Assembly (NCBI GenBank): GCA_037013685.1
Contig: CM072896.1
Location: 8,187,444 to 8,251,443, forward strand
Direction of reading: 5' to 3'
Length of the DNA: 64,000 bases
Source of the DNA: Acridotheres tristis
Taxonomy: Eukaryota; Chordata; Aves; Passeriformes; Sturnidae
Shown here piece by piece: positions 13,691 through 28,350 of this stretch. How positions within the stretch are numbered: the first letter of the stretch is position 1; each line of letters starts with the position of its first letter. The notes below the pieces were generated by a model. It was not told the DNA's origin, ran no database searches, and saw only the letters and a program-made list of their open reading frames with translations. Both the position numbers and the translations under genes were made by a program.

Positions 13691-16402
13691 TCTTCTGATC
13701 CCACTGCTACCTCTGTGTAAACCGAGACACAAAGATCCGTGCCCTCAGTGAGTTTTGCCGGTTGCAGTCAGGATTAAAGTCACACCCTTGTGCAATAGGT
13801 ACTTTTTGCCAACAAATAGAACAAATTTGGGCCCCATTGCTGCGTGCCCCAGCCCATGTGAGCAGCGTTACACACATGAATAGGCTCTTTGAGTGGCACT
13901 CCTCGGCACTCAGCAGCGTGTCCCACATCTGCAGGTCTGATGCCCAACGGAGGAAACCCCTCTTACATCCTAAACCTGAGGGTTTCCCCCAGAGCTGCAG
14001 CTCCTCAGCACATCACAGAGCTCGTTCCAAGAAAAGCCTGATGTCCGTTATGGTAAATTCCTACTGACATCACAGATTCTGCAGTCACAGGAGAATCTGG
14101 AAAGCCAAATACATAAATCACATTCTCAGGGAAGTCCTAGCATACCAAAATCATCCAACTGTTTCTTGCCTCTGCTTTTCCAGAATGACACCCTTTAAGT
14201 CTAATAGATTAAGATTTTCAAAGCAACCAAATAAGGTGCTAACTTGGGTACAAATTCAAGTTAATCGACCGCTGTGTGTGAAGCAATCCTGACATTTGCT
14301 AAAATAACATTCAGCTTTGTTCTAGATATATGTAATTAGAAAAACTGGAAAGGATGCCCACAGCAATTCTGCTTGAACAGGCGCTGACTCTTAAGTTGAA
14401 TAAAGCGTCCCTAAGATGGCAAAACATTCAAAGCCATTAATAAAATCATGATTTCAAGCCAAGAATATGATGTGTATATATATTACTTCAGAGAGTCGCA
14501 GCTAGATTAACACCCTTTCTTCCCACAGCTGGAAATACTACTGGTGCTTTTGTCAGACGATTAGCCTGCAGTTACTCTGACAATCAGCACTCTCCTCAAA
14601 ATCCCCCACTTCAAGACAGGAGGGAATGGGCTGCCCCCAGCAGCTCTGGAAGAGCAAACTCTACTTTGAAGTAGCCTAAAGTCAAACATTTAGCACCTTC
14701 CTGAAAATGCTCAGCATGCTGGGACATCACACTCTCACTTGATGGTGAGGTCATTATTCATTGCTGAGGTCATCAGTTATTATTATTGTTATCTCAGAAT
14801 CTGGAAGCAGAAGCCTGGCTCAGAGCCCCACGGTGATGATGGGTCAAGCAGAGGAAACAGAGCTGTGCTGGGTTTGCATGGAATCACCTGCACCTATCTG
14901 CACTCGTGCAACACCTGACTTTTCTGCCCATGCCTGGACTCTCACTATCAAGATATGAAGAAAGAGAAAGGGAATAAGACAGACAGAAAATATAGTTGGT
15001 ACTGTCTCCCTTGAGCCAAATTCTGGACTCACTAGGGAGTTTTTGTTAATTAAGTACTATTTTCTTGTCAGCTCTGAGAGCCCCAGAAACGACACTGTTC
15101 AAGTGACATGAGTTGATTTCTTAGACCTGCTAGTGACCAAATATATAGAATACTGCATGATTTCAGGCTCAAGGAGATAACTGCCTGCAGCCACAGCCAT
15201 CACATCTCACTCAATAAGTGAATCTTTACCATGAGCACTGAGCAGAGGAATAAACTGGGCTTTTCAGCCCACAACAGCATTTCACACAGCACCTAAGTCC
15301 TCCCACCACTGCATCTTGGGATACTGGGGCAAAACTAGGATAACCCCTGCAACCAAAATCGTTAGACTCTCGTTAACATCTGACTCATCCCATGCTCCAG
15401 CCACTAATCTAACAGTCTACTATGTAGAAATGAATGACTCAAACTGATATCTGGTGCCTCCTTGTTAATCTTCTCCCTTAATAAAGTCTTTATTAGTTTA
15501 GCAATCTAAAAATAACTGGCTGCATGATACTGACCAACCCTAATCAAAACATCTGCCAGCCCATCTAGCTCAAGCTACCCTTTAGATCATGTGCCACCAC
15601 TTCAAAGCCTCCTGCATCAAGTCAGTAATTGTAACATTGCATCTAAATATTTAAGCTAGGGGCTGGTAGTCGCGTGTCCCATTTACAGTCAGCATCTGTC
15701 CTCTAATTCCATTACAGTACAAAGCAAAAATGTTTCCTAAAACTCACAAACAGGAAAAGCATCACACAGCTAGAGAGGCAGCAGCAGCTTGAACTTTCGA
15801 GCTGCTGAGCAGGGCTTTTGTGCTAAGGTCCTTTTTTTTCCTACCCCCTCAAACTCCCCACATACACACACTAAAATAGGGGTGGTGCCGAAATTGTATT
15901 AATGTGAGCCTCAGGCACACAGAAAAAAAAGAAAAGAGGAAGGGGAGGGAAAGGGGGAAGGGTTTGGTCCAAGATGAAAGTAAGAAGAAAATAAAGGAGG
16001 CAATTTAGTCTGCTGTAGCCTGAATTGCTCTCAGTACAGCCAAGGGTAGAGGCTTGGGATGAGTAGGGCCCTTTTTGGACGGGTGCGCATGACTGGGGGA
16101 GGATCGGCCGGGACAGAGCCCGGGGGCCAATTCCCAATTCCCTGGCTGGGAACAGAGGCCCCCTTTGAGGCCAGCGGGGGGGTCCCGGCCCCAGCCCCCG
16201 CCCCAGCGGGCCCGGGGACCAGCTCTGCCCCAGTGCTGCAGCGCTGAAAGCCACTGGTTCCTGCCAGGAAACAACAGCTATTTGATGGAGGGGGAGTTAT
16301 CAGATTAGTCAGCAAACCATGCTGCACATAACTCCCACCAAAGGTACAAGCAACTCCCTCTTCTGTAGTGGTTATGCTAGAAATAAGCCCTGATGTGCCA
16401 CA

Positions 16403-16445
16403 TAAAGGCACAAAAGTTTCTCTTTATTTATGGCTTGTGCCTTTA
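16403..16445. repeat. Perfect 11-bp inverted repeat in PAX3 intron 4
   Basis: TAAAGGCACAA (16403-16413) and TTGTGCCTTTA (16435-16445) are exact reverse complements separated by a 21-bp loop. The flanking 16,260-16,460 is unique-looking sequence next to a GC-rich pocket. The structure could form a hairpin in RNA or be a paired transcription-factor site. No function can be assigned. Confidence 0.8.
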
Positions 16446-19400
16446 AGAAGAAATTATCATGCATGCAGAAATACAGCTATGCTGTTATAGAGCTATCAGC
16501 CTCCTGATACACACTCTGACAATCAACTTTTCTTTCAATATATACCCAGAATCAGAGTTGTGGGTGACGCTGGCAGAAACACTGAAATACAGCACATACA
16601 GGGCTGCACATGTGGCATCTGTAAACAGTGTGAGAATCACGTGTAAGTGTCCGAGAAGAGAGGCTGAAAGAGAATCACACCAGGCATACAAAGGTTTACC
16701 TACACCCATATAAGTGGTGGGAGAGATCCCAATGATATATTTTTTAAAAATGTGTGATAAAAAGTGTCATGTTTCCATTCTCTCTAATCCCATTCTGCTG
16801 TAAATACTCCCTAAATCCTGAATTAGCTACCATTAAAATGACAACTCTTGTCCTTGTAAAAAATGCCACTCCTTGAGCCACCCAAAGGCCCATGGCGAGG
16901 AGGGAATTTCAGACAGCGCCAGCAAATGTCCAGCACTAATGTGTGCTCCCGAGCAGAAAAGCCAGACTTTGCTTCGTGATCAGCCTCAGGAGCCACTTTC
17001 TGACCTATCCCACAGCCTTCTCTGGCACCCACGCTCTGGGATACCTCAAGCCCCCAAGAGCAGAGCTACAACTCCTCATATTGCACAAAACCCCACGCTT
17101 CTCTCCCCTCTGTAACACAGAGCACTCAGTGCTGAGCTAGCACCCCGGAGTTTTGCAGCACAGCGCATGGATACCCTTTGGACATTCCACAAGCAACCCG
17201 AGTGTCAGAAAGGGCATCTGAGATGCACTGCCAGCAGGCACCCTCTGCCACACCAGGCCTTGTAGCCAAGCTGGTGGGTGCTGGCAAACATGATCCTGCA
17301 GCATCAAAATCCTTAGGAACACTGCCAGTTATTTTAGTAACGGAACAGGATTGTTTTTATAGATGGAGTGAAATCAAAGCTCCTTGGCTGGCAATGGGAG
17401 TTGAAGCAGAACTTTTTTTTGTCGGTCAGATACAGAAAGTAGTGGTGGGCTTCTTCTATGGTTATTCTTTTCTTGTGATGGTCTCACTGGAGTGTTGTCC
17501 CTATAGTATCACACTCCTGCACATGCAGGGCAGAGTGTGGCAACAAATGTTTTCTGGAGCAGCAGCGCGCTCGCACTGCAGCATCCCAGCCACTCCAGTA
17601 ATGAGATTAAGCAACAGCTTGCTAGTCAAGAAGGGGGAGCAGGCGTTGCTGTGGGGAAGAGCACACTCTCCCTCACACTGCCAAGCCTTCCCAGCCACTG
17701 TCACAGAACAGATGGGATTAAAAAAGCTGCCGTTTCCACAGAACTGTCCGGTCACGTTCACCCAGCAAAACCTGCATGCCTAGGGCAGGAGAGGACTACA
17801 CTACTCCATGTAATCAAAGGGAAAATTGCTACTGATTGAACTCAAAACAAATAAAGTTAGACACTCACATCCCCAGAAAGTGAAAGAGAGGGTAGGACGA
17901 GGAGGTGGAATGCAGCCTCCTCATACAACTCTGCTGGGGGGCACGAGTGAGCCCCTCTTGCAGCACGGCATCACCAGCCCCCAGTGACTTTCCTGCAAGA
18001 GTTTTGGGGCTCCTCTAGGCTGGTGAGAGGCAGCCATGCACCCAGACACTGATTTATAATAAATCAGGAGCTGCACTTCAAAGGGCAGACAGTTAAAGAA
18101 CACGAAGACTGTTTCAAAGAGAAATAGAAGGATGAGTTATATTGATAACAGTATTTTTTCTCTTGCTGTCTCTACTAGCTACTCTTTGCTCCATAAAGCA
18201 GTGATATTATCAAGGCTTACTATCTTCTCTTTCTAATCTCTGTCAAGAAATTCAAGAATGCAGCAAAGCTAGTTATTTAACAACTAGGGCACTGAATTTA
18301 TCTATTTTTCCCTTGGTGCACATCCCTTTTGGAAAAACCCTCTGTAGAAGGAGATGCTGGAGAAAACTTTGGACCCATCATATGGGGACAACTAAATCAG
18401 GCAATCAAATTGTGCCTTCTGACCTTAAAATCTCTAATTTTGTTAGCATCTTCTGTATGTCTGTATTACACACCTCCTTGCAATCACAGACAGACAGAAG
18501 ATGAGGCTTCCCTGGAACTTTTAGTAACAGTTGAAAACTAAGTTTTAGGAGGGTTTAGAGGTTTGTTCCAACAAAACAAAGACAAGTATTACTGTCAAAG
18601 AATGGATTTCTGTTATCCTTTCACAGCACCAGCATCCCGTGATGCCTAGAAATGCTATAAACATTTTCTCTCTAAAAACAGCTATTTTTTTCCACGATAG
18701 AGAGTCCATAAAACTGCGTGGAGCATCAGCTATTAGGGGCTCATTGAATAATTCATCCCTCATTGCAAGCCCATAATGTCTTTTCTCAGCCTTTTGTGGG
18801 GCTGTTTTCTCTTCTTTTCTCCTTGAATTATAAAAAGGTTGCCTTCTTTTGTTCACATCAAGCTGCTGCTAGCTGAAGCTTTGTCTGTGCAAAGCCAAAG
18901 TGTGAGTTTCAATGGACTCCCCCCTCTTTGTTTTCCAAGTTCATCTCCAAGTGTAGATTGTGTATAGAAGGCCTTCTTTGTAAAAGCTGGAAAAGTTGTA
19001 CAAATGTTTGACCAGCTCATTTGGTACTTTTGTCTCGCCTTCTCCAGTGCCTGTGTGCATGTGCTGGGCAGCAACTTCCACAGAGAGGCGGCCCAGCCGG
19101 GCCCTTGCCTGCCCCTGCACCCTGGCCCAGCCGGGAGCCAGGCATGGCTCAACGGGAGCAGCAGCTGTGCCCCCCACCAGCCCTTCACCTCCGCCTTGTT
19201 CAGGTTGCAACCTCCTCGCAGTCCCGGGCCAAACACCAACCAACACATGCTCTTCCCAGCAGTTTTAAGAGGAGAAAGAACAAAACATGTGTCTCCCTAC
19301 CCTGTTCAGACTTCAGAGACTTGAGTCTCCACAGCCTTTTGCTGCAACTACCCCTTCTATGCAGCTGCAGCATTTCGCTTGGCTTGGGAAAGGAGCCTCT

Positions 19401-19719
19401 GCACGGCTGTGATCAGGGGCTCTGCGGTGGCTCCAGCCCTCCCTGCTCCCTGGTTATTGAAAGCCAAACTAGCAGTGACTCCCATCTTTGTTCCAACCTC
19501 TGCACCATTCCTGCACACTGCAGGGTCGTTCCGGTGGGGGAATGGGACGCGATGGGATGTGGCGGCCAGGCTGTCAGGGCTCACTCCTTGCCCTACACCT
19601 CCCACTGTGCTGGCCCCAGGACAACCTCTGGGAGACAGGGAGTGATAGCCACCAGTACCTGGGACTGGCCCTGGCCCATCGCAGGGCTCCACGGAGAACA
19701 GGGGCAAACAGGACTTTAC

Positions 19720-23212
<3,493 letters not shown>

Positions 23213-23640
23213 CGCGGCGGCAGCGGCCGGCAGGGTTATATCCAGGTGAGGGCCTGATCTAGGGGAGATCCGCGCTGTCAGCGAGCCCCGCCGAATCAGG
23301 AGCGGTCCCGGAGGGGGTGGGGGATGCCGCCGAAGGGGCGGGGAGGAGGCAGCTCCGCCGCTGCCCCTTTGTCAGTGACCCGCGCTGCCCCGCACCGGGA
23401 GGGCAGGGGCCGGGCCGGAGCCCCGGCGGGCGGCGCGGCGGGGCGCGGGGAGGGCGGGCGGGCGGCGGGGCGGGGGGCGGCGGCGCTGTCCCCGGTGCGG
23501 CGGGGAGCGGCGGCCGCGGGGCCGGGAGCATTTATCGGCTCCGTGCCCGGCGCGGCTCGGCGGCGGCGCCGCCGCGATTGGCCACCGCCGTCCGGCCCGG
23601 CCGCGCCGCCCCCGCTGATTGGGCGAGCGGGCGGCTCTCG
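23213..23640 (-). promoter_or_regulatory. PAX3: PAX3 core promoter and 5' leader (inferred)
   Basis: Immediately upstream of the PAX3 ATG lies very GC-rich DNA. On the minus strand it carries two CCAAT boxes (ATTGG on the plus strand at 23577-23581 and 23618-23622, 41 bp apart) and a TATA-like GATAAAT near 23530-23536. This order would place transcription start at about 23,500 and give a leader near 290 nt. GC boxes are frequent between. The start site is inferred from motif spacing only; no transcript evidence is available here. Confidence 0.6.
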
Positions 23641-24469
23641 CGCATCGCCCCGGCCGGCGCGACCGGACCGGCACCGCGCGGCGCGGCTCGGCACCGCACT
23701 GCAGGACACGGTACGGCTCCGCGCTGACCCCGCGGGCAGAGCCGTGCTGGGCACTTTCCCCGCAAGCAAAGGGCGGCCGGCGATGGGGATCTACTCCGGA
23801 CCCCGACGGCCGCCTCAGCCTCGGGAGGGAAGCACCAACCGGGCCGGCCTGGACATCGCACCCCTCAGGACCTCGTGTCACTGCGGGACTCCGCGGGACA
23901 GCCCCCGCCTGCCTGCCATGAAGCGTTTTTTGTCCAGGCTCCTCTCCCCGAGCACCAGCGGCGGGGAGGGGGCCACAACCTTTTTTCATTTTAAGGAAAA
24001 AATACTTCTTCCTTCATTCTTTCCTTTTACTTATTTACTTTGAACCGAAATCTCTCCGTACAGAAGAAACATCTCTGAAACCAATGGTGCTCACGGTTTT
24101 GAAAACGAGAGCTGCAGTGAGACCTCCGTGGAGGATGTCTGCTTTTAAAAACCGGTGGGACAAGGGTGTCCCTGCGTTTCACGCGTGTGCGTGAGCGTTT
24201 ATATGTGTATGGGTGCGAGGCGGTGCGCGTTAAAGTCTTACTAACAAGCGTTTGTTCCCAGGAATTTATTGTAGTATTCAAACTAAACTGCTGGAAAAAT
24301 AAAAGAGGTAAAGTCTGCCTCGGAGCTGGAGTGCCCACAGCAGGATATGACGCCAGGAGTGTTGTAAAGACTGTCTGTCCTTAGAGAAGGTACCATTGTG
24401 CACGGCCTTTTATTTATAACTTGGTAAGTGCCAGCAAACTCGCCTCCTTTACACTCCGAAGTGCCAGCC

Positions 24470-24620
24470 CGGCTTTCCACAGGGCTCTTTATTTGCAATC
24501 GTCTATTCAAGAACTGTCACTCCCGAGCTCCAAGTTATTCAAGACCTTAATCAATCAAAAGGATGAGAATCGCTCAGGTTTCCTCCTTTGAAATGAAGGG
24601 GAAAATGTTTTCTGGGCTCC
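24470..24620. promoter_or_regulatory. Candidate PAX3 neural-crest enhancer (PBX/HOX, MEIS and TCF-like sites)
   Basis: An AT-richer island within GC-rich DNA, about 1.0 kb upstream of the inferred start. On the minus strand it reads TGATTGATTA (24548-24557 on the window), an exact PBX-HOX dimer consensus, with a TGACAG MEIS/PREP-type site at 24514-24519 and CTTTTGAT / CTTTGAA TCF/LEF-like sequences beside it. Mouse Pax3 has a neural-crest enhancer in its first 1.6 kb of upstream DNA with reported PBX and TEAD input, so position and content fit. Identity with that enhancer is inference. Confidence 0.45.
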
Positions 24621-26080
24621 CAGTCCGCGTTCCCTTTACGAGCCGGACGATCGCTGCGGGGCCGGGGCCGGCCCCAGGGTGGGCGGGGGTCCGCGTTATC
24701 TAGGCAGAATTCGGAGCTTTAATAATAAGCGAACCGGCCGCCAAGGGACCAGCAGCAGCACAGCACGGCCCCCGCGGAAACTCTGGGTTTGCGTCGGGCT
24801 GCGCTCCGCAATGGGGGGCGAGGGGTCCGCAGAAGAAGCGGCACCCACTGCAGCTAGGGTGGCTCTAGCCCGTGGTCCCTCTCTCTCCAGCCCCACGCTC
24901 CGGTCGCCAATCTGAGTGGTTTCCCTCGCTTTCAAATGCACACAAACAGATTCAAATACCGGGCGCTTCCCGGGAACGCTCCCTCACCCCAAGGAAGAGA
25001 CCGTCACAAAAAGTTCGCACTCAGTGAAAGTCAGCGTGTATTTCACAAAGGGTTTGTGTTCTATAAACACGCCGATGGCCGGAGCTCGGGGAACCCCGTT
25101 AGAGAGCCCTGTGGAACCCAGTCCCGAGAGAGCCGGGCCGAGTCGGGCGGCGGGGCGGCCGGGGAGCGCCCGGGCCAGTGCGGCAGAAGCCGTGCGGGCC
25201 GAGCTGTCACTCCACAAAGCACGCCGCGCCACTCATCATGCGCCTTTTACTGGAGGGAGGAATTCGGTAGATGTGTTATTTTTAAAAAGAGATGTAACTC
25301 CTTAGGAGTTAATTCTCGCTTGGGACCCCCGCGGCGGGGAGCAGGGCCGCACGAAGCGCACCCGGCACTAACAGCATCCCCGTGGTCACCTCACTCCCCA
25401 CCGGTACCACTGCGGCTCCCAGCATGGGAGCAGAAACCCTTCCTACCCATCGAGACGAGTGCCATTGTGATGCTGTGGGCAGTAATCCTTGTCCACGCGA
25501 GGAGGGGTGCGAATTGGGACTGTCTCGACCCCTCGCTCGCTGAGGAGGAGGAGCGGAATCCCTCATCCCGGCGGGAGAGCCAGCCTGGGCAATGTTTTCA
25601 GATGCTTTCCCCCATCCTTTAACGGTGCGCCTTCATGTGCGTGCCGCGTGTTTTTGCGCGGAGCCAGTGTCGCGCCTGGGGCCCAGCCCGTGCCAGCCCT
25701 GCCAGAAACTATCCCGGGAGCTCCGGAGCGACCTCGGCTCGCTGCTCCCGGCCATCATTACCGGCCGGGGGTCGGGGCCGGGGCCTGGACGCTTCCCCCG
25801 ACACGGCTGGCAGCTCTCGCAGCTCCAGTTCCCCGTTCCGCGCCCGGCCCCGTGGGGCTGCCGTCGCCCCCGCAACCCCAGCCGTTCCCCGCAGCCCCAA
25901 AGCCGAGCCGCGCTTCCCCAGGACAGGCTCCCGGGCCGGACTCGCGTGGACGGCAGGGGAAAGCGGTGTGAAACCCACCTAGTCTCGCCCTCGCGGTCCT
26001 GCGCTACCAGACACCGAGTGCCCCGCGATGAAACAGCCTCATCTTCCCGCACGGCAACTGTGAAAAATTCAAGGCAAAAA
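24620..26080. other. Second CpG-rich block upstream of PAX3, no gene recognised
   Basis: GC-rich sequence with frequent CpG but no conserved protein in any frame. Open frames on both strands are low-complexity Gly/Pro/Arg/Ala translations expected from GC-rich DNA. Human CCDC140 is transcribed divergently from this side of PAX3, but I see no coiled-coil protein here to support an avian counterpart. Confidence 0.6.
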
Positions 26081-26139
26081 GATTAGGCACGAATGCCTGG
26101 CCCCGCTCCTCCCTCTCCTCCTCGCCCCCACCCCCATAT

Positions 26140-26400
26140 TACAGTCCTTTAGGCCAGCAGAGATGATTTCACGGTTTTCCAGTGGAAATAGCTAAAAACG
26201 CTCCTGCTAATTACAGAGCTCTTCCAGGCCAGGTGCACTTTTAATTGGATTAGTAAGTGCTCTATATTAAACCTGCAGCACATCAAATGGACAGTGAAAA
26301 TTAGAGCTATTAAGAACACAGGCAATCATTTCTGAACGATAAACAGTGTTGGTCTCCCCTCTATTAGAAATAAATCAATTACACTGTTTCCGGTTTTGCG
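26140..26400. promoter_or_regulatory. Candidate enhancer with paired-class homeodomain dimer site
   Basis: An AT-rich, repeat-free block begins abruptly after GC-rich DNA. It contains CTAATTACAG, then TAATTGGATTA at 26242-26252, a TAAT-N3-ATTA (P3-type) dimer site with a K50-type GGATTA half. That site is bracketed by GCACTT/AAGTGC arms, and ATCAATTA follows near 26,375. It is about 3 kb upstream of the PAX3 start. Sequence texture resembles a conserved non-coding element, but that is an impression, not a measurement. Confidence 0.4.
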
Positions 26401-26512
26401 CGCACAAATTCATTTCTCGTATGGGTTTTGAAGCGAAGTCCCCGGCTATTTCCAGGGGAGGTGGAGAGAAGAATACAGTTTGATACATGGAAACATGTGC
26501 TTGGAGAGGAGA

Positions 26513-26702
26513 GGAAAGGAAAGGAAAGGAAAGGAAAGGAAAGGAAAGGAAAGGAAAGGAAAGGAAAGGAAAGGAAAGGAAAGGAAAGGAAAGGAAAGGA
26601 AAGGAAAGGAAAGGAAAGGAAAGGAAAGGAAAGGAAAGGAAAGGAAAGGAAAGGAAAGGAAAGGAAAGGAAAGGAAAGGAAAGGAAAGGAAAGGAAAGGA
26701 AA
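26513..26702 (+). repeat. (GGAAA)38 pentanucleotide microsatellite
   Basis: Thirty-eight consecutive GGAAA units (190 bp) without a single interruption. The flanks, about 26,496-26,512 and 26,703-26,770, are also purine-rich. All three frames are open because the unit has no stop, which accounts for the Lys-Gly-Lys-Glu-Arg translations. Its purity suggests recent expansion and length polymorphism, and it can be affected by assembly or sequencing error. Confidence 0.99.
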
Positions 26703-26829
26703 AAGAGAGAAAGCGGAGGACGGAGTAGGGGTGAAAGAGAGAAAAAGAAAGAGAGAAAGAAAATCGAAAAACACCAACACTAAAAACTCTAAGAAAGAAC
26801 TAGGGAAGTCAAGATTGGCATAACTATTG

Positions 26830-27740
26830 AGTATGTATGGACGCCTGTAACTGCTGTTCCGTACTGCACGCTGTCTTCGCCATAAACACCTCAAAAAGGA
26901 ACCTCTGGGTTTGGGTCTCCGGCCGAGGAGACCCTCGGGGCTGCCCGGTTCAGCTACATCCGCTGCCTCGTGGCTTTCCCTTCGCACAGGTTTCCCTCTT
27001 TCCCCCGCTGTCACAGAGCGAGCGGGTGTGTGCGTTTGGGGGACCTTCTCCGTCCTGCTCACGGCTCCCGGACAGGGCAGAGCCCGAGAGCCGCTGTCCG
27101 CCGGTGAGGGCAGGGGAGCGTGTGCGGGACGGGGAGTTGGGCTTGCGGGTCTGGGGCTGCTGACTTCCAGGAACCGCTGGCCCGTCCCTAGCGTGTGCTC
27201 CGCGTTAGGAGGATCCTTCCCCACTGCAAGCTACGCTTGGGGAGATGCCACGGACCAGAGGCGCGTTAAGTCAAACCGGTAACAACGTGTTCGGACGAGA
27301 GTGACCCGCGTAGGACGGCGAGCCGTAAAATGCCACAGAAGAGAAACTCCAATATTGTTTTGTAATTTGTAATTCTATAAAAAGGTAATTTTGCGCCAGT
27401 GTAATACGAACGGTTATTGAATCCCCTGCTTCGAGAGAGGACGCGATGAGGAGTGTCGGGGGATGGTGGGATGGAGAAGCGGGGCTGGTAAGGAAGGCAG
27501 CAGGTGGTCGCATCCCGCGACACCCCGCCGGCGGCCACAGCGGCAGGCAGCTCCGTATAGCCCAGTCTCACTCTCAGAAACAAGCTCCGCCATAAAGCCC
27601 TCCGAGGAAAGCCGCTCTGCACCCGATTTTCGCACATCACCCCTCCCCGTTTATGGACCATGAGGTGTCCGGGGACATTACTCGTCGAGCCGGGGGCTGT
27701 GAGGGAGGGAGCTGCAGCCACCCGGGAAGCGCGGCGGGAC
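26830..27740. other. PAX3 upstream flank, no gene
   Basis: Mixed GC-rich sequence with an AT-rich pocket at about 27,320-27,425. No coding potential, RNA gene or transposon is recognisable on either strand. Confidence 0.6.
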
Positions 27741-27744
27741 GCGG

Positions 27745-27832
27745 CAGTGGGATCAGCGGGACGTGACTGTGGGATCAGCGGGATGTGACAGTGGGGTCAG
27801 CGGGACGTGGCAGTGGGATCAGCGGGACGCTT
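27745..27832 (+). repeat. 22-bp minisatellite, four copies
   Basis: Four tandem 22-bp units built on CAGTGGGATCAGCGGGACGT, differing at a few positions (for example GACGT/GATGT and GGGATC/GGGGTC). GC-rich and located about 4.5 kb upstream of the PAX3 ATG. No function is known. Confidence 0.95.
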
Positions 27833-28027
27833 CCCCTCTCGCGGGGGCAGCGGGCCCCGAGCCCGCAGACGCCTCCGTCCCGGCGAAGCCCGGACCGGGA
27901 CCCGATGGAAGGCCTGAACTGGAAGTGGAGTGCAGGAGAGGTCGGCTCCTGGGCTCGGCACCTGGGCCCAAGCCTTCGCAATAAATCGAGACAAGTAGCC
28001 GAAAGATTAATTATTTTTAGTATGGTG

Positions 28028-28104
28028 GGGTTTTTTTTGTTTTGTTTTGTTGGTGGTTTTTTTTTGTTTGTTTTTTTTGTTTGGTTTTTTTTTTTTTTTT
28101 TTTG
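28028..28104 (+). repeat. T-rich low-complexity tract
   Basis: A T-dominated stretch with scattered G (TTTTG-type units), including a run of about 17 T at its end. It separates GC-rich sequence on the left from AT-rich unique sequence on the right. It may be a reversed poly(A) tail of an unrecognised retroposon. Confidence 0.9.
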
Positions 28105-28129
28105 TGGCAGAAACATAATACTATTTGGC

Positions 28130-28350
28130 AAAAAAAGAAATTACCAGCAAAGGGCCGGGGAGATTAACATTTGGAAACTTATGAAATATAATCTGCATAT
28201 CCAATTGATTCCCAGCATATCAGTTGAAAGGATAAAGATGCGTATCTCCATGATGGATATTGCATTAATAGGCGCATAAATAAAGGTTGAAAAGTCATCA
28301 CTGAAAGCTTTGAACCTTTTTCCATCACTTTTATGTCCCATCCGCACGTT
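28130..28350. promoter_or_regulatory. Candidate AT-rich conserved-type element upstream of PAX3
   Basis: A repeat-free AT-rich block between GC-rich segments with several homeodomain/POU-like words (ATATAATCTGCATATC, CCAATTGATTC, TTGCATTAATAG, CATAAATAAAGG). It sits about 5 kb upstream of the PAX3 start, in the range where mouse hypaxial-muscle regulatory sequence has been described. Support is by texture and position only. Confidence 0.3.

Larger units (their letters stand above)
1..19719 (-). other. PAX3: PAX3 intron 4 (5' part; continues beyond the window)
   Basis: This stretch follows the exon 4 donor on the minus strand and contains no PAX3 exon. In particular, nothing resembles the homeodomain-encoding exons 5 and 6. 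No other gene is supported on either strand; open frames up to about 230 codons (for example 8,057-8,761 and 17,178-17,783 on the plus strand) show no recognisable domain or exon structure. The sequence is AT-rich and mostly unique, with short homopolymers and a GC-rich pocket at about 16,080-16,220. In mouse, intron 4 of Pax3 holds enhancers active in neural tube and neural crest, so conserved elements are expected here, but conservation cannot be measured from one sequence. Confidence 0.9.

Noticed and set aside
17178..17783. 201-codon plus-strand frame inside PAX3 intron 4
   Set aside because: No family resemblance and mixed composition; not supported as a gene.
23324..24043. 239-codon plus-strand frame divergent from PAX3, considered as a CCDC140-like gene
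   Set aside because: No coiled coil or other recognisable feature; composition is Arg/Gly/Ala/Pro as expected for the CpG island.
26428..26823. Lys/Glu/Gly repeat protein
   Set aside because: It is the translation of the (GGAAA)n microsatellite and is open in all frames.
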